This document shows positions 9,813 to 19,558 of a stretch of DNA of 64,000 bases, piece by piece. Position 1 is the stretch's first letter, and every line of letters starts with the position of its first letter. The notes beneath the pieces were generated by a model. That model did no database searches. It was not told where the DNA came from and was given only the letters and a program-made list of their open reading frames with translations. Made by a program: the position numbers and the translations under genes. This DNA is from Candidatus Epulonipiscium sp. (GTDB lineage: Bacteria; Bacillota; Clostridia; Lachnospirales; Defluviitaleaceae). The DNA lies in NCBI GenBank assembly GCA_012519205.1, contig JAAYQR010000023.1, positions 96,140 to 160,139 of the forward strand. The letters run 5' to 3'.

Positions 9813-9849
9813 CAAAACGCACAAATTAGATAGTAATTTGTGCGTTTTG
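9813..9849. terminator. Perfect 16-bp dyad, possible leader terminator or RNA hairpin
   Basis: Arms CAAAACGCACAAATTA (9813-9828) and its exact reverse complement (9834-9849) flank a 5-nt loop. The stem end is GC-containing and each side is followed by a short T-rich run, so it could end transcripts in either direction. On the minus strand it lies between the shared 84-bp element and the SBP start. Function as terminator, attenuator or operator is not decided by sequence. Confidence 0.5.
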
Positions 9850-9985
9850 CATTTTTATAGTAGATTCCTATTCTATTTAATTTATAATTACCTATGGCAT
9901 ATTAAAATTAAGCTTATATTCTGTATGGATGAACATACAAAATGACCTTGGCATAAATGAATAGTAAGTATTTTTTATCCTCAAT

Positions 9986-10069
9986 TATTGTTTACTCATA
10001 ATTTATATTAATATAATTCGGTAAAATATTATACCCCAAAAAATATATAATAATTGCTATAAAAATTAG
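9986..10069 (-). promoter_or_regulatory. Copy A of an 84-bp conserved promoter-region element
   Basis: It aligns without gaps to 29895-29978 with 68 of 84 bases identical by hand count. Conserved blocks on the plus strand are TATTGTTTAC, the palindrome TTATATTAATATAA (10003-10016), TATACCC with an A-run and TATATA, and TAAAAATTAG. It begins immediately beyond the prfA terminator and lies upstream of the SBP operon. The same position beyond a terminator is seen for copy B. Probably a binding site and promoter for a shared regulator. Confidence 0.6.
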
Positions 10070-10072
10070 TGA

Positions 10073-10119
10073 CAATATAAAATGCTGTAAATCTAATAGA
10101 TTTACAGCATTTTATATTG
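10073..10119 (-). terminator. Terminator of the prfA operon
   Basis: Perfect 22-bp stem (10073-10094 with 10098-10119) and a three-base AAT loop directly after the prfA stop, followed on the minus strand by a short T-run at 10061-10065. Confidence 0.75.
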
Positions 10120-10123
10120 CCTT

Positions 10124-11194
10124 TTATTGGTTTTCACTTTTGAGTTTTTCTGTCTGATCTACGGTAATTAGGTTATCTATAATTTCATCGATATCTCCAT
10201 CTAAAATAGATTCTAATCTGTGAAGGGTTAAGCCTATCCTGTGATCTGTTACCCTTCCTTGTGGGAAATTGTAGGTACGGATTCTCTCATTTCTGTTTCC
10301 TGTACCTACTTGGCTTTTCCTTTCCGCCGCTAGTTCTTTTTGCTGCCTTTCTTGTTCTATTTCATATAGCTTTGCTCGAAGAACCTTTAATGCCTTATCT
10401 TTATTTTTAAGCTGAGATTTTTCATCTTGACAACTGACAACTAATCCTGTAGGCAAATGGGTAATCCTTACGGCTGAATCTGTTGTATTAACACTTTGCC
10501 CCCCATTCCCTGAGGAACGAAATACATCTACCCTAAGGTCATTGGCATTAATTTCTACATCTACATCTTCAGCCTCAGGAAGTACCGCAACCGTAACAGT
10601 GGAAGTATGGATTCTTCCGCCGGATTCCGTAATGGGGATTCTTTGAACACGGTGAACACCGCTATCGTATTTAAGTCTTGAATAAGCACCATTTCCTTGA
10701 ATCATAAATATTACTTCTTTAAATCCACCGACACCTATTTCATTGCTATCCATGATTTCTACTTCCCAGCGTTTTCTTTCTGCATACCTTGAATACATCC
10801 TAAACAAATCTCCTGCAAATAAGGCAGCCTCATCTCCTCCTGCCCCTCCACGGATTTCAACAATAACGTTTTTTTCATCATTAGGGTCTTTGGGAAGAAG
10901 GAGTACCTTTAATTCCTCTTGTATATCTAGTAGTTTTTGCTTATTGTCTGCCAGTTCTTCTTTCACTAACTGACGAAACTCCTCTTCTAAATTGTCTTCT
11001 AGAAGCATATCAGCTTCCTCTATATCATCCTTGGCCTTCTTATATTCCTTATATTTTTCAACTAAGGGTTTAAGGTCGCTATATTCTTTCATTAATTTCT
11101 GCCATTCACTTTGATGATTTATGACCTCTGGGTCACTGACCTTTCCTGAAAGTAATTCATATCTATTAAGAATTTCTTCTAATTTATCAAACAT
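10124..11194 (-). CDS. prfA: Peptide chain release factor 1
   Basis: Recognises UAA and UAG and triggers peptidyl-tRNA hydrolysis. The frame is open further upstream, but the ATG at 11194 ([15 protein letters not shown]) with AGGTGATAGA before it fits the family start and gives 356 residues, the usual RF1 length. The codon-recognition loop contains PIT (PxT type) in [17 protein letters not shown], and the catalytic GGQ sits in [17 protein letters not shown] near residue 230. It lies 10 bases downstream of prmC, which methylates this GGQ glutamine. Confidence 0.97.
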   Translation of the reverse strand: MFDKLEEILNRYELLSGKVSDPEVINHQSEWQKLMKEYSDLKPLVEKYKEYKKAKDDIEEADMLLEDNLEEEFRQLVKEELADNKQKLLDIQEELKVLLLPKDPNDEKNVIVEIRGGAGGDEAALFAGDLFRMYSRYAERKRWEVEIMDSNEIGVGGFKEVIFMIQGNGAYSRLKYDSGVHRVQRIPITESGGRIHTSTVTVAVLPEAEDVDVEINANDLRVDVFRSSGNGGQSVNTTDSAVRITHLPTGLVVSCQDEKSQLKNKDKALKVLRAKLYEIEQERQQKELAAERKSQVGTGNRNERIRTYNFPQGRVTDHRIGLTLHRLESILDGDIDEIIDNLITVDQTEKLKSENQ

Positions 11195-11204
11195 TCTATC
11201 ACCT

Positions 11205-12071
11205 CTATTTAAGTTCATTGATTCCAAAAATAACCCTATCAAACCCTGCTAAATCTTTTTTTATCTCTATATTTGAAAAACCATAATCCTTTAGTAAGTT
11301 TTCTACTGGTTCTGCTTGGTTATAACCTATTTCAAAAGCAAGCACGCCTCCAGGTCTAAGATATTCCATGCAATCATTTATAATCGGATGATAAAATCTC
11401 AAACCATCCTCTCCCCCATCTAATGCCTGATTTGGCTCATAATCTCTTACTTCCCTCATAAGATCTTCCATATCCTTCGTGGGGATATATGGGGGATTGG
11501 ACACGATAATATCTATCTTCTCTTTAAGCGTTTTGGGAAGTCTTTCAAATAAATTGCTTTTAATAAAGAAGATTTGTCCATCCACATTATTTAACCTTGC
11601 ATTATGCTTTGCTACCTTTAAAGCAGAATCTGAAATATCTACAGCAGTAATTTTACTATTAGGAAGGTAGTAAGCCAAACTCACGGCAATACACCCCGAG
11701 CCTGTACACATATCTAATATATGAACATCTTTCTCTTTATCTATTAGACCTAGGACTGTTTCCACCAAATTTTCCGTATCTGGTCTTGGAATAAGAACAT
11801 TTTCGTCAACAAAAAAAGGGAGGGCCATAAACTCCTGTTTGTTTATAAGGTATTGGGTCGGAACATTTTTGCTCCTTTTGTATATAAGTTCCTTGTATTT
11901 TCTTTCATCTTCTTTTAATATTTCGTTTTTAGGATGAGTAAAAAGCTGAACTCTAGAAATGGAAAGAATATGACAAAGAAGAAGTTCCCCATCCAATGAC
12001 CAACTTTGAATTCCCTTATCTTTTAAAAAGCTTTTCCCCTCAATCAAGGCTGTCTCAATCGACTTTCTCAT
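11205..12071 (-). CDS. prmC: Release factor glutamine methyltransferase
   Basis: S-adenosylmethionine-dependent N5-methylation of the GGQ glutamine in release factors. The 288-residue protein has the N-terminal helical substrate domain, the SAM motif [16 protein letters not shown], and the catalytic NPPY in [11 protein letters not shown]. Start ATG at 12071 has GGAGGGAG upstream and overlaps the DUF1385 gene by 17 bases. Its target gene prfA follows directly. Confidence 0.96.
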   Translation of the reverse strand: MRKSIETALIEGKSFLKDKGIQSWSLDGELLLCHILSISRVQLFTHPKNEILKEDERKYKELIYKRSKNVPTQYLINKQEFMALPFFVDENVLIPRPDTENLVETVLGLIDKEKDVHILDMCTGSGCIAVSLAYYLPNSKITAVDISDSALKVAKHNARLNNVDGQIFFIKSNLFERLPKTLKEKIDIIVSNPPYIPTKDMEDLMREVRDYEPNQALDGGEDGLRFYHPIINDCMEYLRPGGVLAFEIGYNQAEPVENLLKDYGFSNIEIKKDLAGFDRVIFGINELK

Positions 12072-12972
12072 CCTCTAGAACTCCCTCCAGTGCAGCAATT
12101 GCCACCTCAATTTGGGCATCATCTGGTTCTTTTGTTGTAAATGATTTTTGGAGCCACATTCCTGGAACACTAACTAATGAAGCAAGCCTAGAATCCGATC
12201 TTCTTGCCCATCTAATAATTTCATAAGATATGCCTGCAATCAAAGGTACCAATACAATTCTGCTTAATAATCGCAACCATATGCTTTCTACATTAAAAAT
12301 AACAAATACTATAACACTAGTTAGCATAACTATGAGAAGAAAGCTGGTACCACAACTCTTATGAAGACGGCTGTATTTTTTTACATTTTTCACGGTCAAT
12401 TCTTCTTCATGTTCTAAACAATTAATAGTCTTATGCTCTGCTCCATGATATTCAAATACTCTTTGAATATCTTTCATTTTGGAAATCAAAATAATATATA
12501 TCATAAATATACTGATTCTAATAGCCCCTTCAAGGAGATTTTGTACCCATATATTTGTAATAATATTCCTAAATAACCTAGATACCAAAAGGGGGGTTAC
12601 CATAAATAAGGCAATACCTAAAATAATAGATAAAAAAATAGAAAACCCTATAATATAATCCTCTAATTTACTGCCAAATTTATCTTTAAGATATTTTTCA
12701 AATTTGGAGGATTCAACTTCTTCTTCAACGTCAAAAAATTGTGCAGAATAGGTTAACGTCCTAATACCTAAAACCATTGAATCGATAAACATAGCCACAC
12801 CTCTAAAAATAGGAAGTTTAAACAGGAAATATTGTGTCGTTACCGCTGTAACTGGCTTTTTATCCATTACTATTTCCTTATCTGGTTTTCTTACTGCTAC
12901 TGTGTATGTTTTTGTTCCCCGCATCATAACTCCCTCTATAACGGCCTGCCCACCGATACTTGTACGTTTCAT
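12055..12972 (-). CDS. DUF1385 multi-pass membrane protein
   Basis: The 305-residue product starts at ATG 12972 (MKRTSIGGQAVIEGVMMRG), preceded by GGGGGTGGAG; the longer frame to 13023 lacks a ribosome site. The IGGQAVIEGVMMRG opening and central EYHGAEHKTINCLEHEE segment with histidines and a cysteine are DUF1385 signatures. Four to five membrane helices lie at about 95-240. These proteins are nearly always found next to rpmE, prmC and prfA in Clostridia. The conserved His/Glu cluster suggests metal binding, but the function is unknown. Confidence 0.9.
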   Translation of the reverse strand: MKRTSIGGQAVIEGVMMRGTKTYTVAVRKPDKEIVMDKKPVTAVTTQYFLFKLPIFRGVAMFIDSMVLGIRTLTYSAQFFDVEEEVESSKFEKYLKDKFGSKLEDYIIGFSIFLSIILGIALFMVTPLLVSRLFRNIITNIWVQNLLEGAIRISIFMIYIILISKMKDIQRVFEYHGAEHKTINCLEHEEELTVKNVKKYSRLHKSCGTSFLLIVMLTSVIVFVIFNVESIWLRLLSRIVLVPLIAGISYEIIRWARRSDSRLASLVSVPGMWLQKSFTTKEPDDAQIEVAIAALEGVLEDEKVD

Positions 12973-13035
12973 TTCTCCACCCCCATAATCACTAAAATTT
13001 ATGAACAAAAAAGGTTGAGACACCGCCTCAACCCC

Positions 13036-13245
13036 TTACTGTTCTTGCTCAATCCCATATCTTTTGTTAAATTTGTCAATACGTCCCTTAGCTGCTGCTA
13101 ATTTTTGCTTTCCTGTGTAAAAAGGATGACATTTAGAACATACTTCTACGCGTATTTCTTTCTTTACAGAACCCGTTGTGAAAGTATTTCCACAGTTGCA
13201 GGTTACTGTAGCCTCTTCATAATTAGGATGAATAGCTTCTCTCAT
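13036..13245 (-). CDS. rpmE: 50S ribosomal protein bL31, zinc-binding form
   Basis: The ATG at 13245 ([13 protein letters not shown]) with AGAGGTGAAA upstream gives a 69-residue bL31. Cysteines C16, C18, C36 and C39 identify the zinc-containing (C+) paralogue. A consensus-like promoter lies about 100 bases upstream, so it can be transcribed independently of rho. Confidence 0.95.
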   Translation of the reverse strand: MREAIHPNYEEATVTCNCGNTFTTGSVKKEIRVEVCSKCHPFYTGKQKLAAAKGRIDKFNKRYGIEQEQ

Positions 13246-13346
13246 TGTTAATTTCACCTCTTTCAAAATAGTCAATTACAGACCTTTATCCATAAGCTTC
13301 ATCTATTTTTCAACCATTTACGCTTATCTCTAGCGACAACGTTCAT

Positions 13347-13375
13347 ATTATAACATAACCCGATAATTGATGCAA
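13347..13375 (-). promoter_or_regulatory. Sigma-A-type promoter for rpmE
   Basis: On the minus strand TTGCAT (13375-13370) and TATAAT (13352-13347) are separated by exactly 17 bases, about 100 bases before the rpmE start. Confidence 0.65.
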
Positions 13376-13404
13376 GGGTAGTTATTTATTTCTAAATAAT
13401 TTAT

Positions 13405-14706
13405 CTAAAGTTTCTTTTCTATTATACTTATGAATTCTTGGTTGCTTTTTGTATGCATTAGAGTATCTATAATATTCTCTGTCACATCGGTAGGTGTCAT
13501 CTTACTCATTGCCCTTCGAATTCCATATACTACTTCTAATTCATTTTGAGCTAGAAGCAATTCTTCCTTTCTTGTTCCCGATTTATATATGTCTATGGCA
13601 GGAAAAATTCTTTTTTCTGAAAGCCTTCTATCTAATACAAGTTCCATATTACCAGTTCCTTTAAATTCTTCAAAAATCACTTCATCCATTTTACTTCCTG
13701 TTTCTATTAGGGCAGTTCCTAGAATTGTAAGACTACCTCCTTCTTGTATATTTCTTGCAGCACCAAAAAACTTTTTAGGCATATGTAATGCAGCAGGGTC
13801 AAGCCCCCCCGATAAAGTTCTTCCACTAGGAGGAATAGTTAGATTATATGCTCTTGCTAGGCGGGTGATACTGTCTAATAAAATAATTAAATCCTTTTTT
13901 TGTTCCACCAATCTTTTTGCTCTTTCCAAAACCATTTCAGCAACCCTTTTATGATGCTCTGGCTGTTCATCAAAAGTAGAATATACCACTTCCACATTGT
14001 CCCCACTGATAGAATCTTTCATATCTGTTACTTCCTCGGGTCTTTCATCTATCAGAAGCACAATAAGCCTTGCTTCGGGATGATTTTTTGTTATTGCATT
14101 GGCAATTTTTTTGAGAAGTACCGTTTTCCCAGCCTTAGGAGGCGCGACTATCATCCCCCTTTGTCCTTTTCCAATAGGAGCTATAAAATCTATAAGCCTA
14201 GTTGATAACTCTAACTTATCATATTCTAGGTGTAGTTTTTCCTTAGGATATATGGGGGTTAATTCTTCAAAACTAGGACGTTTTGCAGCGATTTCTGGAT
14301 GATCTCCATTTACTTCCTTAACATACAATAGGGCACTGAATTTTTCACCTTCCTTAGGAATACGGATATTTCCTTTGACTAGGTCTCCAGTTTTTAAATT
14401 AAATCTCCTTATTTGAGAAGGAGATACATAAATATCCTTGTTCCCCGGAAGATAATTTTCCGAACGTAGGAATCCATATCCATCTAGTAATACTTCTAGG
14501 ACTCCCTCTTCTATAATTCCGCTATCTAGCTGCCCGATTGCAGTTGGAACCTTTGTATCTGCCTGAGGTATGCTGGTTTTACCATCTAATTCTTTTATTA
14601 ATTCTATTAACTCAGGCTTTCTATATTTCGTAATATTTTTAATACCTGATTTCTTTGCAATATCTCTTAATTCTGCAAGGGTTTTATTGCTCCAATCATT
14701 ATCCAT
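13405..14706 (-). CDS. rho: Transcription termination factor Rho
   Basis: Hexameric RNA-dependent ATPase that ends transcription. The 433-residue protein has an N-terminal SAP-like helical region, an OB-fold RNA-binding domain ([11 protein letters not shown] near residue 68), the Walker [12 protein letters not shown] near 185, Walker [13 protein letters not shown] and the Q-loop region ending in RRAMSKMTP. Start ATG 14706 has AAAGGTGGTTAAC upstream. It is followed by rpmE in the usual firmicute order. Confidence 0.97.
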   Translation of the reverse strand: MDNDWSNKTLAELRDIAKKSGIKNITKYRKPELIELIKELDGKTSIPQADTKVPTAIGQLDSGIIEEGVLEVLLDGYGFLRSENYLPGNKDIYVSPSQIRRFNLKTGDLVKGNIRIPKEGEKFSALLYVKEVNGDHPEIAAKRPSFEELTPIYPKEKLHLEYDKLELSTRLIDFIAPIGKGQRGMIVAPPKAGKTVLLKKIANAITKNHPEARLIVLLIDERPEEVTDMKDSISGDNVEVVYSTFDEQPEHHKRVAEMVLERAKRLVEQKKDLIILLDSITRLARAYNLTIPPSGRTLSGGLDPAALHMPKKFFGAARNIQEGGSLTILGTALIETGSKMDEVIFEEFKGTGNMELVLDRRLSEKRIFPAIDIYKSGTRKEELLLAQNELEVVYGIRRAMSKMTPTDVTENIIDTLMHTKSNQEFISIIEKKL

Positions 14707-14725
14707 TGTTAACCACCTTTATGCT

Positions 14726-15424
14726 TTACAATTTTGGTATTGCCAATCTCATTCCTCTATATATATCATTTTCATCTTTTAAATTGTTATATTCTATAAT
14801 ATTCTTATAGTATTTTCCTGAACCGTATAGTTTCTTACTTATATTCCACAAAGTATCCCCAGTTTTAACAATATAATACTCTGGCTCAGAGGCCGAGGAA
14901 TCGTTATCATTATTATCTTCGGGTTCTTCTATGGGCTGGTTTAGTTCTGTTTCAGGGGTATCAATTTCTAATGGAAACTTTAATTGTTCCAATTCTGCCC
15001 GAAGTTCGATATTTTCTTGGTATAAGGCTTCATTTTCTTGTTTTAAGCGATTAATTTCATTGTTAAGTAATTCTATAGTTGAATTGTCTGATTGTAATGT
15101 TTCATGGTCTTTGTTTTTAAATAATAATTTCCCTAAACCCAAAAACATCCATATAATCGATACAATAAGTATTATACCTATAACTAAGATAGATGCACTA
15201 ACTATCTTATCTTTTAATTTATCCCTTTTTTTGCTTCTTCTTTTTGCTGAAATAGAATAAAAACTTTCTAATTCTTCTTTTGTAACTTCTGAAGCCTTAT
15301 TAAGGGGATTTGTGTTTTTTAACAAACTATCTAGTTCTTCTCTCATTCTTTTCTCTTCTTCTTTTTCGAAAAAGTCTTTTTCCTCTAATACATCATCTTC
15401 TTCAATCCAATTTTTTTTATCCAC
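14726..15424 (-). CDS. Membrane-anchored coiled-coil protein with C-terminal LysM domain
   Basis: The acidic N terminus (EEDDVLEEKDFFEKEEEK) leads to a membrane helix at about residues 75-97, a coiled coil with leucine/glutamate heptads (NNEINRLKQENEALYQENIEL), a Pro/Glu/Asp spacer and a LysM domain (YYIVKTGDTLWNISKKLYG..IYRGMRLAIP) at the C terminus, so it likely binds peptidoglycan from the membrane. I prefer the GTG at 15424 because AAGGAG lies nine bases upstream; the frame is open to an ATG at 15526 that overlaps the previous stop, so a 266-residue coupled form is possible. LysM anchors are common beside rho in Clostridia. Confidence 0.8.
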   Translation of the reverse strand: MDKKNWIEEDDVLEEKDFFEKEEEKRMREELDSLLKNTNPLNKASEVTKEELESFYSISAKRRSKKRDKLKDKIVSASILVIGIILIVSIIWMFLGLGKLLFKNKDHETLQSDNSTIELLNNEINRLKQENEALYQENIELRAELEQLKFPLEIDTPETELNQPIEEPEDNNDNDSSASEPEYYIVKTGDTLWNISKKLYGSGKYYKNIIEYNNLKDENDIYRGMRLAIPKL

Positions 15425-15522
15425 AGAATGCATCTCCTTAATTTTCTTCAGCATATGGCAAAAATATACCATCATTTGTGATATCTGTCCACCAAAGATG
15501 GCTTTACCCACATAAGTGTCAA

Positions 15523-16146
15523 TCATAATACATTTTCGTTTTTTTGTAAGAGAATAACAGATTGGGCATGTATATATCTTAGGTCCTCATTGTTTCTAGT
15601 TGGTAGATTTATTTCATTACCACAATCATAACATTTCAATTTTATTTTATTTGTCAAAACGTCCATTTCTAATTTGTTATTTCCACATTCACAACGTATT
15701 TTCCCTTCCTCTGCTAAATCGTGTATATAGTTAATGCTTTCTATTACAACCTCAATATTTTTACATAACCTAGGCATTCCCATTTCTTTTAGAATATCAT
15801 TTAAAGCATTTTCATGACAATCTAAGGCATCGCTAACACTACTTTCATTTCCGATAAATCCTATTTTCATGTTTTTTTTGGGACATTTAAGAACTTTTAA
15901 ATCATCGGAGAACATTTGATTTATAGAAAAGATATAGGTATGTGTTTCATTACATAAGAAACATGGAATTGACAATATCATTTGTTTTCTTCTTTTAATG
16001 GCAATTTTAAGTGAATTTTTATTGCATTTGCAGCTTATGGATATTTCTTTTTTACCAGAGAATTCAAAAGGTGAAATATCATCAAAATAAAAGACCCCAC
16101 AGGTTGCACATTGAAAAACTATAGTCTGTATGTTTCCAATCGTCAT
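15523..16146 (-). CDS. Hypothetical protein with multiple zinc-ribbon cysteine pairs
   Basis: A 207-residue protein starting at ATG 16146 (MTIGNIQTIVFQ) with CAGGTGATAGG upstream. It carries cysteine pairs CATC, CKC, CFLC, CEC and CYDC, arranged like three zinc ribbons separated by a helical middle segment. No signal peptide or membrane helix is seen. I recognise no named family. It is the gene before the LysM protein, with stop and possible downstream start overlapping (ATGA), implying co-expression. Confidence 0.7.
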   Translation of the reverse strand: MTIGNIQTIVFQCATCGVFYFDDISPFEFSGKKEISISCKCNKNSLKIAIKRRKQMILSIPCFLCNETHTYIFSINQMFSDDLKVLKCPKKNMKIGFIGNESSVSDALDCHENALNDILKEMGMPRLCKNIEVVIESINYIHDLAEEGKIRCECGNNKLEMDVLTNKIKLKCYDCGNEINLPTRNNEDLRYIHAQSVILLQKNENVL

Positions 16147-16236
16147 ACCTATCACCTGCCTTTATTAATTAATTCTTCAAAGGGATTAAAAATCCTTTTT
16201 AGGGGTAATAGAAAGACGAAAATTATATATATTTTA

Positions 16237-16255
16237 GGGCGAACTATGTCCGCCC
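16237..16255 (-). terminator. Weak terminator-like hairpin after the DegV gene
   Basis: An 8-bp GC-rich stem including one G-T pair and a three-base loop lies 14 bases beyond the stop; the following sequence TAAAATATAT is a poor U-tract. Confidence 0.4.
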
Positions 16256-16268
16256 CAAAGTATATTAA

Positions 16269-17105
16269 TTAGAATGCAATAACGAGTCCTCCATCATCGG
16301 CATAGGTAGAACTAAGTCCCTGCATTTCCACAATAACAATATCTTTAAAGTTATATTTTTTAAGTACTTCTTCTTTAAACTTTAAAGCCCTATCTAGACA
16401 ATTGCAATGGGCTATTCCCAAAATCTTTTCCTCAAGATTTTTGCCTTCTTCACCAATGGTATCGACGAATTTATCAAAGGCCCTTTTATATCCCCTTACT
16501 TTTTGAACTAACCTAATGGTGCCTTCTTCTGTCGCTCCCATAATAGGTTTAATTGATAATACCGAAGCTATCTTTGCAATTATTGGATTCAATCTCCCGG
16601 CTTTTGCTAGGTGTTCTAAGCTTTCTAATAGAAAAAAGGTTTTCATCTCTTTGATATATTTATTAACTCTTTTTACAATTTCGGCATCTTCAATATTTAA
16701 TTTTGATAGTTCATGAATCTTTAAGCTAATTAATGTTTCCCCAGCGGAAGCACTTAAAGAATCAAACACATGAATAAATTTATTTCCTATTTCCTCTAAA
16801 AACATGTTTTTAGCTATCATCGCACTATTATAAGTGCCACTTAAGGCAGAGGATAATGTCACTACAAAGATACTTTCTTCCCCTTTATAGGCTTCCATAA
16901 ACTGCTCCGGTGAAGGACATGCTGTTTTAGGCGAAGTCTTGCATGCATTCATATCCTTTACATATCCGGATACATCTAAATTCTCATCGTCAATATATCT
17001 TTTATCTTCTAATATAAGGGTTAGCGGAACAATTTCAATCTTCATTGTTTCTTTTATTTTATTATTTAAATCACAACTACTATCCGCTACAATTTTAATA
17101 CTCAT
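16269..17105 (-). CDS. DegV family fatty-acid-binding protein
   Basis: DegV/FakB proteins bind a fatty acid and present it to the FakA kinase for phosphorylation. The 278-residue protein starts at ATG 17105 (MSIKIVADSSCDL) with GGGAGGT upstream. It has the DSSCDL opening, the KTACPSPEQF segment, the serine-rich SSALSGTYNSA lipid-contact motif and HVFDSLSASAGE, all family hallmarks. It is separated by about 120 bases from the downstream zinc-ribbon gene and is probably its own unit. Confidence 0.92.
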   Translation of the reverse strand: MSIKIVADSSCDLNNKIKETMKIEIVPLTLILEDKRYIDDENLDVSGYVKDMNACKTSPKTACPSPEQFMEAYKGEESIFVVTLSSALSGTYNSAMIAKNMFLEEIGNKFIHVFDSLSASAGETLISLKIHELSKLNIEDAEIVKRVNKYIKEMKTFFLLESLEHLAKAGRLNPIIAKIASVLSIKPIMGATEEGTIRLVQKVRGYKRAFDKFVDTIGEEGKNLEEKILGIAHCNCLDRALKFKEEVLKKYNFKDIVIVEMQGLSSTYADDGGLVIAF

Positions 17106-17258
17106 ACATATACCTCCCATAACCTAGCATTTATTATATGTTATTCATATTATATACCATTATATTAATAGATTCTTATTAATAATGCAAGTATATGTAT
17201 ATTAAATATAATAATAGCCATTCGTAGTACTCAATACTACATGTTCTATATATTATAT

Positions 17259-19370
17259 CTAGTTGTTTTCTTTGTATAAATTAATATTTTCTGTTGTTAC
17301 ACTTAGAAAAGATTCCACCATTTCTGGAGGGACTGGTTTACTCCAATAATAGCCCTGCCCAATGTCACATTTAAGATGAAACAATTCCCTTAGCTGCTCT
17401 TCCTCTTCTATACCCTCTGCTATGGTTTTAAGGTTTAAATGATGTGCCATGGATATAATCGCATTTACAATAGCTTTATCATCTATATCCTTGGTAATAT
17501 CCCTAATAAAGGATAAATCAATCTTAAGGTGATCTACGGGAAATTTTTTGAGGTAGCTTAAAGATGAGTATCCTGTGCCAAAATCATCTATAGAAATGGT
17601 AAATCCATATTTTTTCATGGTTTTTAATAGTTCATAGGTTATTGCGATATCCTGCATAAAGGTGGATTCTGTAATCTCAAATACTATTAAACTTGGATCT
17701 AAATCAAATTCTTCAATAGAATCCATGATTCCTTTTAATAGGTTGTTGTCTCTAAACTGCACCGGCGAAAGGTTAATAGCAATCGGTACAATTGGAAAAC
17801 CCCTATCAAGCCATTCCCTAAGCTGCTTGCAGACCATCCAAACTATTTGGCGCCCTACTTCTTTAATCAAACCAGTTTCCTCCAAGATAGGTATAAAAAC
17901 TCCTGGGGAAATGATTCCCTTTTCTTTGTCATTCCATCTTACTAATGCCTCAAGTCCCTCCAACTCATGGGTTCTTAGGTCATAATAAGGCTGATAAAAG
18001 ACCACAAATTCATTATTTTTTAATGCCTTTAAAAGTTTGTTCTCCATAAGTAAAAAGTTTTTGGCATCTTCATTCATGTGATTTCCATAGAACATATATT
18101 TGATAGATTCACTTCGTCTTGCTTGAGAAAGAGCAATTTCTGCCCTGGATAATATTTGTTTTGTATTTTCACCGTCATTGGGATACATAGCAATTCCCAT
18201 TGACATGGCGAGTACAATTTCTTGTTCCTTTATATTTATTGGCTTTTCTATTACCTTTAAAATTTTATCGATATGAATAAATACATCTCCAGGATTTTTA
18301 ACGCCTTTTAGTATAACCCCAAATTCATCGCCGCCAATACGGGCAACAAGGTTTTCCCTTCCTACTGTTTCAGTTAGTCTATTAGCTATTATCTTTAGGA
18401 CCATATCTCCGCTTTCTATACCGAAAGTTTCGTTAATAAAGATAAACTTATTAATGTCCATAATAATAATGGCTAATGCCTTTTCCTCTAACTCTGCATT
18501 ATTAATTTCTTGGGTAATTCCTCTAAAAAAAGCTGACCTATTAGGGATTCCTGTTATTATATCATACTGCGAGACATAATTAAGCTTATCTTCTAATCTC
18601 TTGTTTTCTGTAATATCCTTACCCGTTGATACAAAATATGATATTTCTCCATTTTCGTTTTTTAACGGCGATATGCTTTGATCTAAATAAAACAATTGTT
18701 TATTCTTTTTTCTGTTTATAATTATATTCCTATATGGTTTTCCACTTAAAATTGTATCCCACATTTTTTTATAGAATTCTGAAGGATATTTGTCAGATTT
18801 CCAGATGGAAGGATCCTTGCCTATAACTTCTTCTACCTTATAACCCGTTATCCTTTCTACAGAATCATTAGCATATTCTATTATGCCATTTTTATTAGTT
18901 ATCACAATCCAGTCGACAGTTTGACCAACTGCCATCATAAATTTTTTCATTTCTAGTTCTAGCTTTTTATTCTTTGTAACATCTTTAATGCTAACAACCT
19001 TGTAATAGTTATTGTCTAAATCCTTAATTTTTTTCATAATAATGGATACGTTAATATTTTTTCCATCCTTACATCTTATTATGCTTTCTTCACTTACTAT
19101 TTCCTTATACTTCATAAAATCATAATGATTTTGAAGAACTTTTTCGTGATTGTTAGGATGAATAACAGCTAAAAACAACTTGCCTGTCAATTCTTCCTTT
19201 TGATATCCATTTATCTTACAATATTCATCATTAACATAAACAAACTTTCCCGCTTCATCTATAACACATATTCCCATCTCTATTGTATCAAGTATTTTTA
19301 ATAAAACTTCAAGGCTATTGCTATAAAGATTGGTGTGGTTCTCGTCTTTGTTTCGTTGCAATCCACCCAT
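17259..19370 (-). CDS. PAS-PAS-GGDEF-EAL cyclic-di-GMP enzyme
   Basis: The 703-residue cytoplasmic protein has two PAS domains (about 25-140 and 145-262; NGYQKEELTG and ITGYKVEEVIG), a GGDEF domain (about 265-430) with the intact GGDEF in ARIGGDEFGVIL, and an EAL domain (about 440-690) with EALVRW, NLSPVQFRD and IDDFGTGYSSLSYLKKFPVDHLKID. Both catalytic motifs look intact, so it may synthesise and hydrolyse cyclic-di-GMP, with the PAS domains sensing redox or a ligand. No membrane segment. It is divergent from a PilZ gene, a likely receptor of the same messenger. Confidence 0.95.
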   Translation of the reverse strand: MGGLQRNKDENHTNLYSNSLEVLLKILDTIEMGICVIDEAGKFVYVNDEYCKINGYQKEELTGKLFLAVIHPNNHEKVLQNHYDFMKYKEIVSEESIIRCKDGKNINVSIIMKKIKDLDNNYYKVVSIKDVTKNKKLELEMKKFMMAVGQTVDWIVITNKNGIIEYANDSVERITGYKVEEVIGKDPSIWKSDKYPSEFYKKMWDTILSGKPYRNIIINRKKNKQLFYLDQSISPLKNENGEISYFVSTGKDITENKRLEDKLNYVSQYDIITGIPNRSAFFRGITQEINNAELEEKALAIIIMDINKFIFINETFGIESGDMVLKIIANRLTETVGRENLVARIGGDEFGVILKGVKNPGDVFIHIDKILKVIEKPINIKEQEIVLAMSMGIAMYPNDGENTKQILSRAEIALSQARRSESIKYMFYGNHMNEDAKNFLLMENKLLKALKNNEFVVFYQPYYDLRTHELEGLEALVRWNDKEKGIISPGVFIPILEETGLIKEVGRQIVWMVCKQLREWLDRGFPIVPIAINLSPVQFRDNNLLKGIMDSIEEFDLDPSLIVFEITESTFMQDIAITYELLKTMKKYGFTISIDDFGTGYSSLSYLKKFPVDHLKIDLSFIRDITKDIDDKAIVNAIISMAHHLNLKTIAEGIEEEEQLRELFHLKCDIGQGYYWSKPVPPEMVESFLSVTTENINLYKENN

Positions 19371-19558
19371 AATATCCCCCCATCACTCTTAATTCACTTA
19401 AGCCCCTATTTTAATTTTACCATTACTTTATCAAAATACAATCTTTTTTTATCCCCATACTTTAATATAGATGACAATTTTCACAATTTGCTCTTTAGTG
19501 TTCCTTACCTATATGATAAAATGGATTAAGATAACAAAATGTCAAAAGGATGATAAAA

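Larger units (their letters stand above)
9546..10123. other. 578-base gene-free leader upstream of the SBP operon
   Basis: No convincing coding frame. It contains the prfA terminator (10073-10119), an 84-bp element shared with 29895-29978 (at 9986-10069), a 16-bp-stem perfect dyad (9813-9849), and otherwise AT-rich DNA up to the TTG of the SBP. If transcription starts near the shared element, the mRNA leader would be over 400 bases, unusually long for such an operon. Confidence 0.7.

Noticed and set aside
9546..10123. Small ORFs in the SBP leader
   Set aside because: The longest frames are about 20 codons, without ribosome sites; insufficient as genes.
16186..16210. GGATT/AATCC hairpin with T-run on the plus strand upstream of the zinc-ribbon gene
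   Set aside because: No plus-strand gene ends there, and the stem is only five bases.
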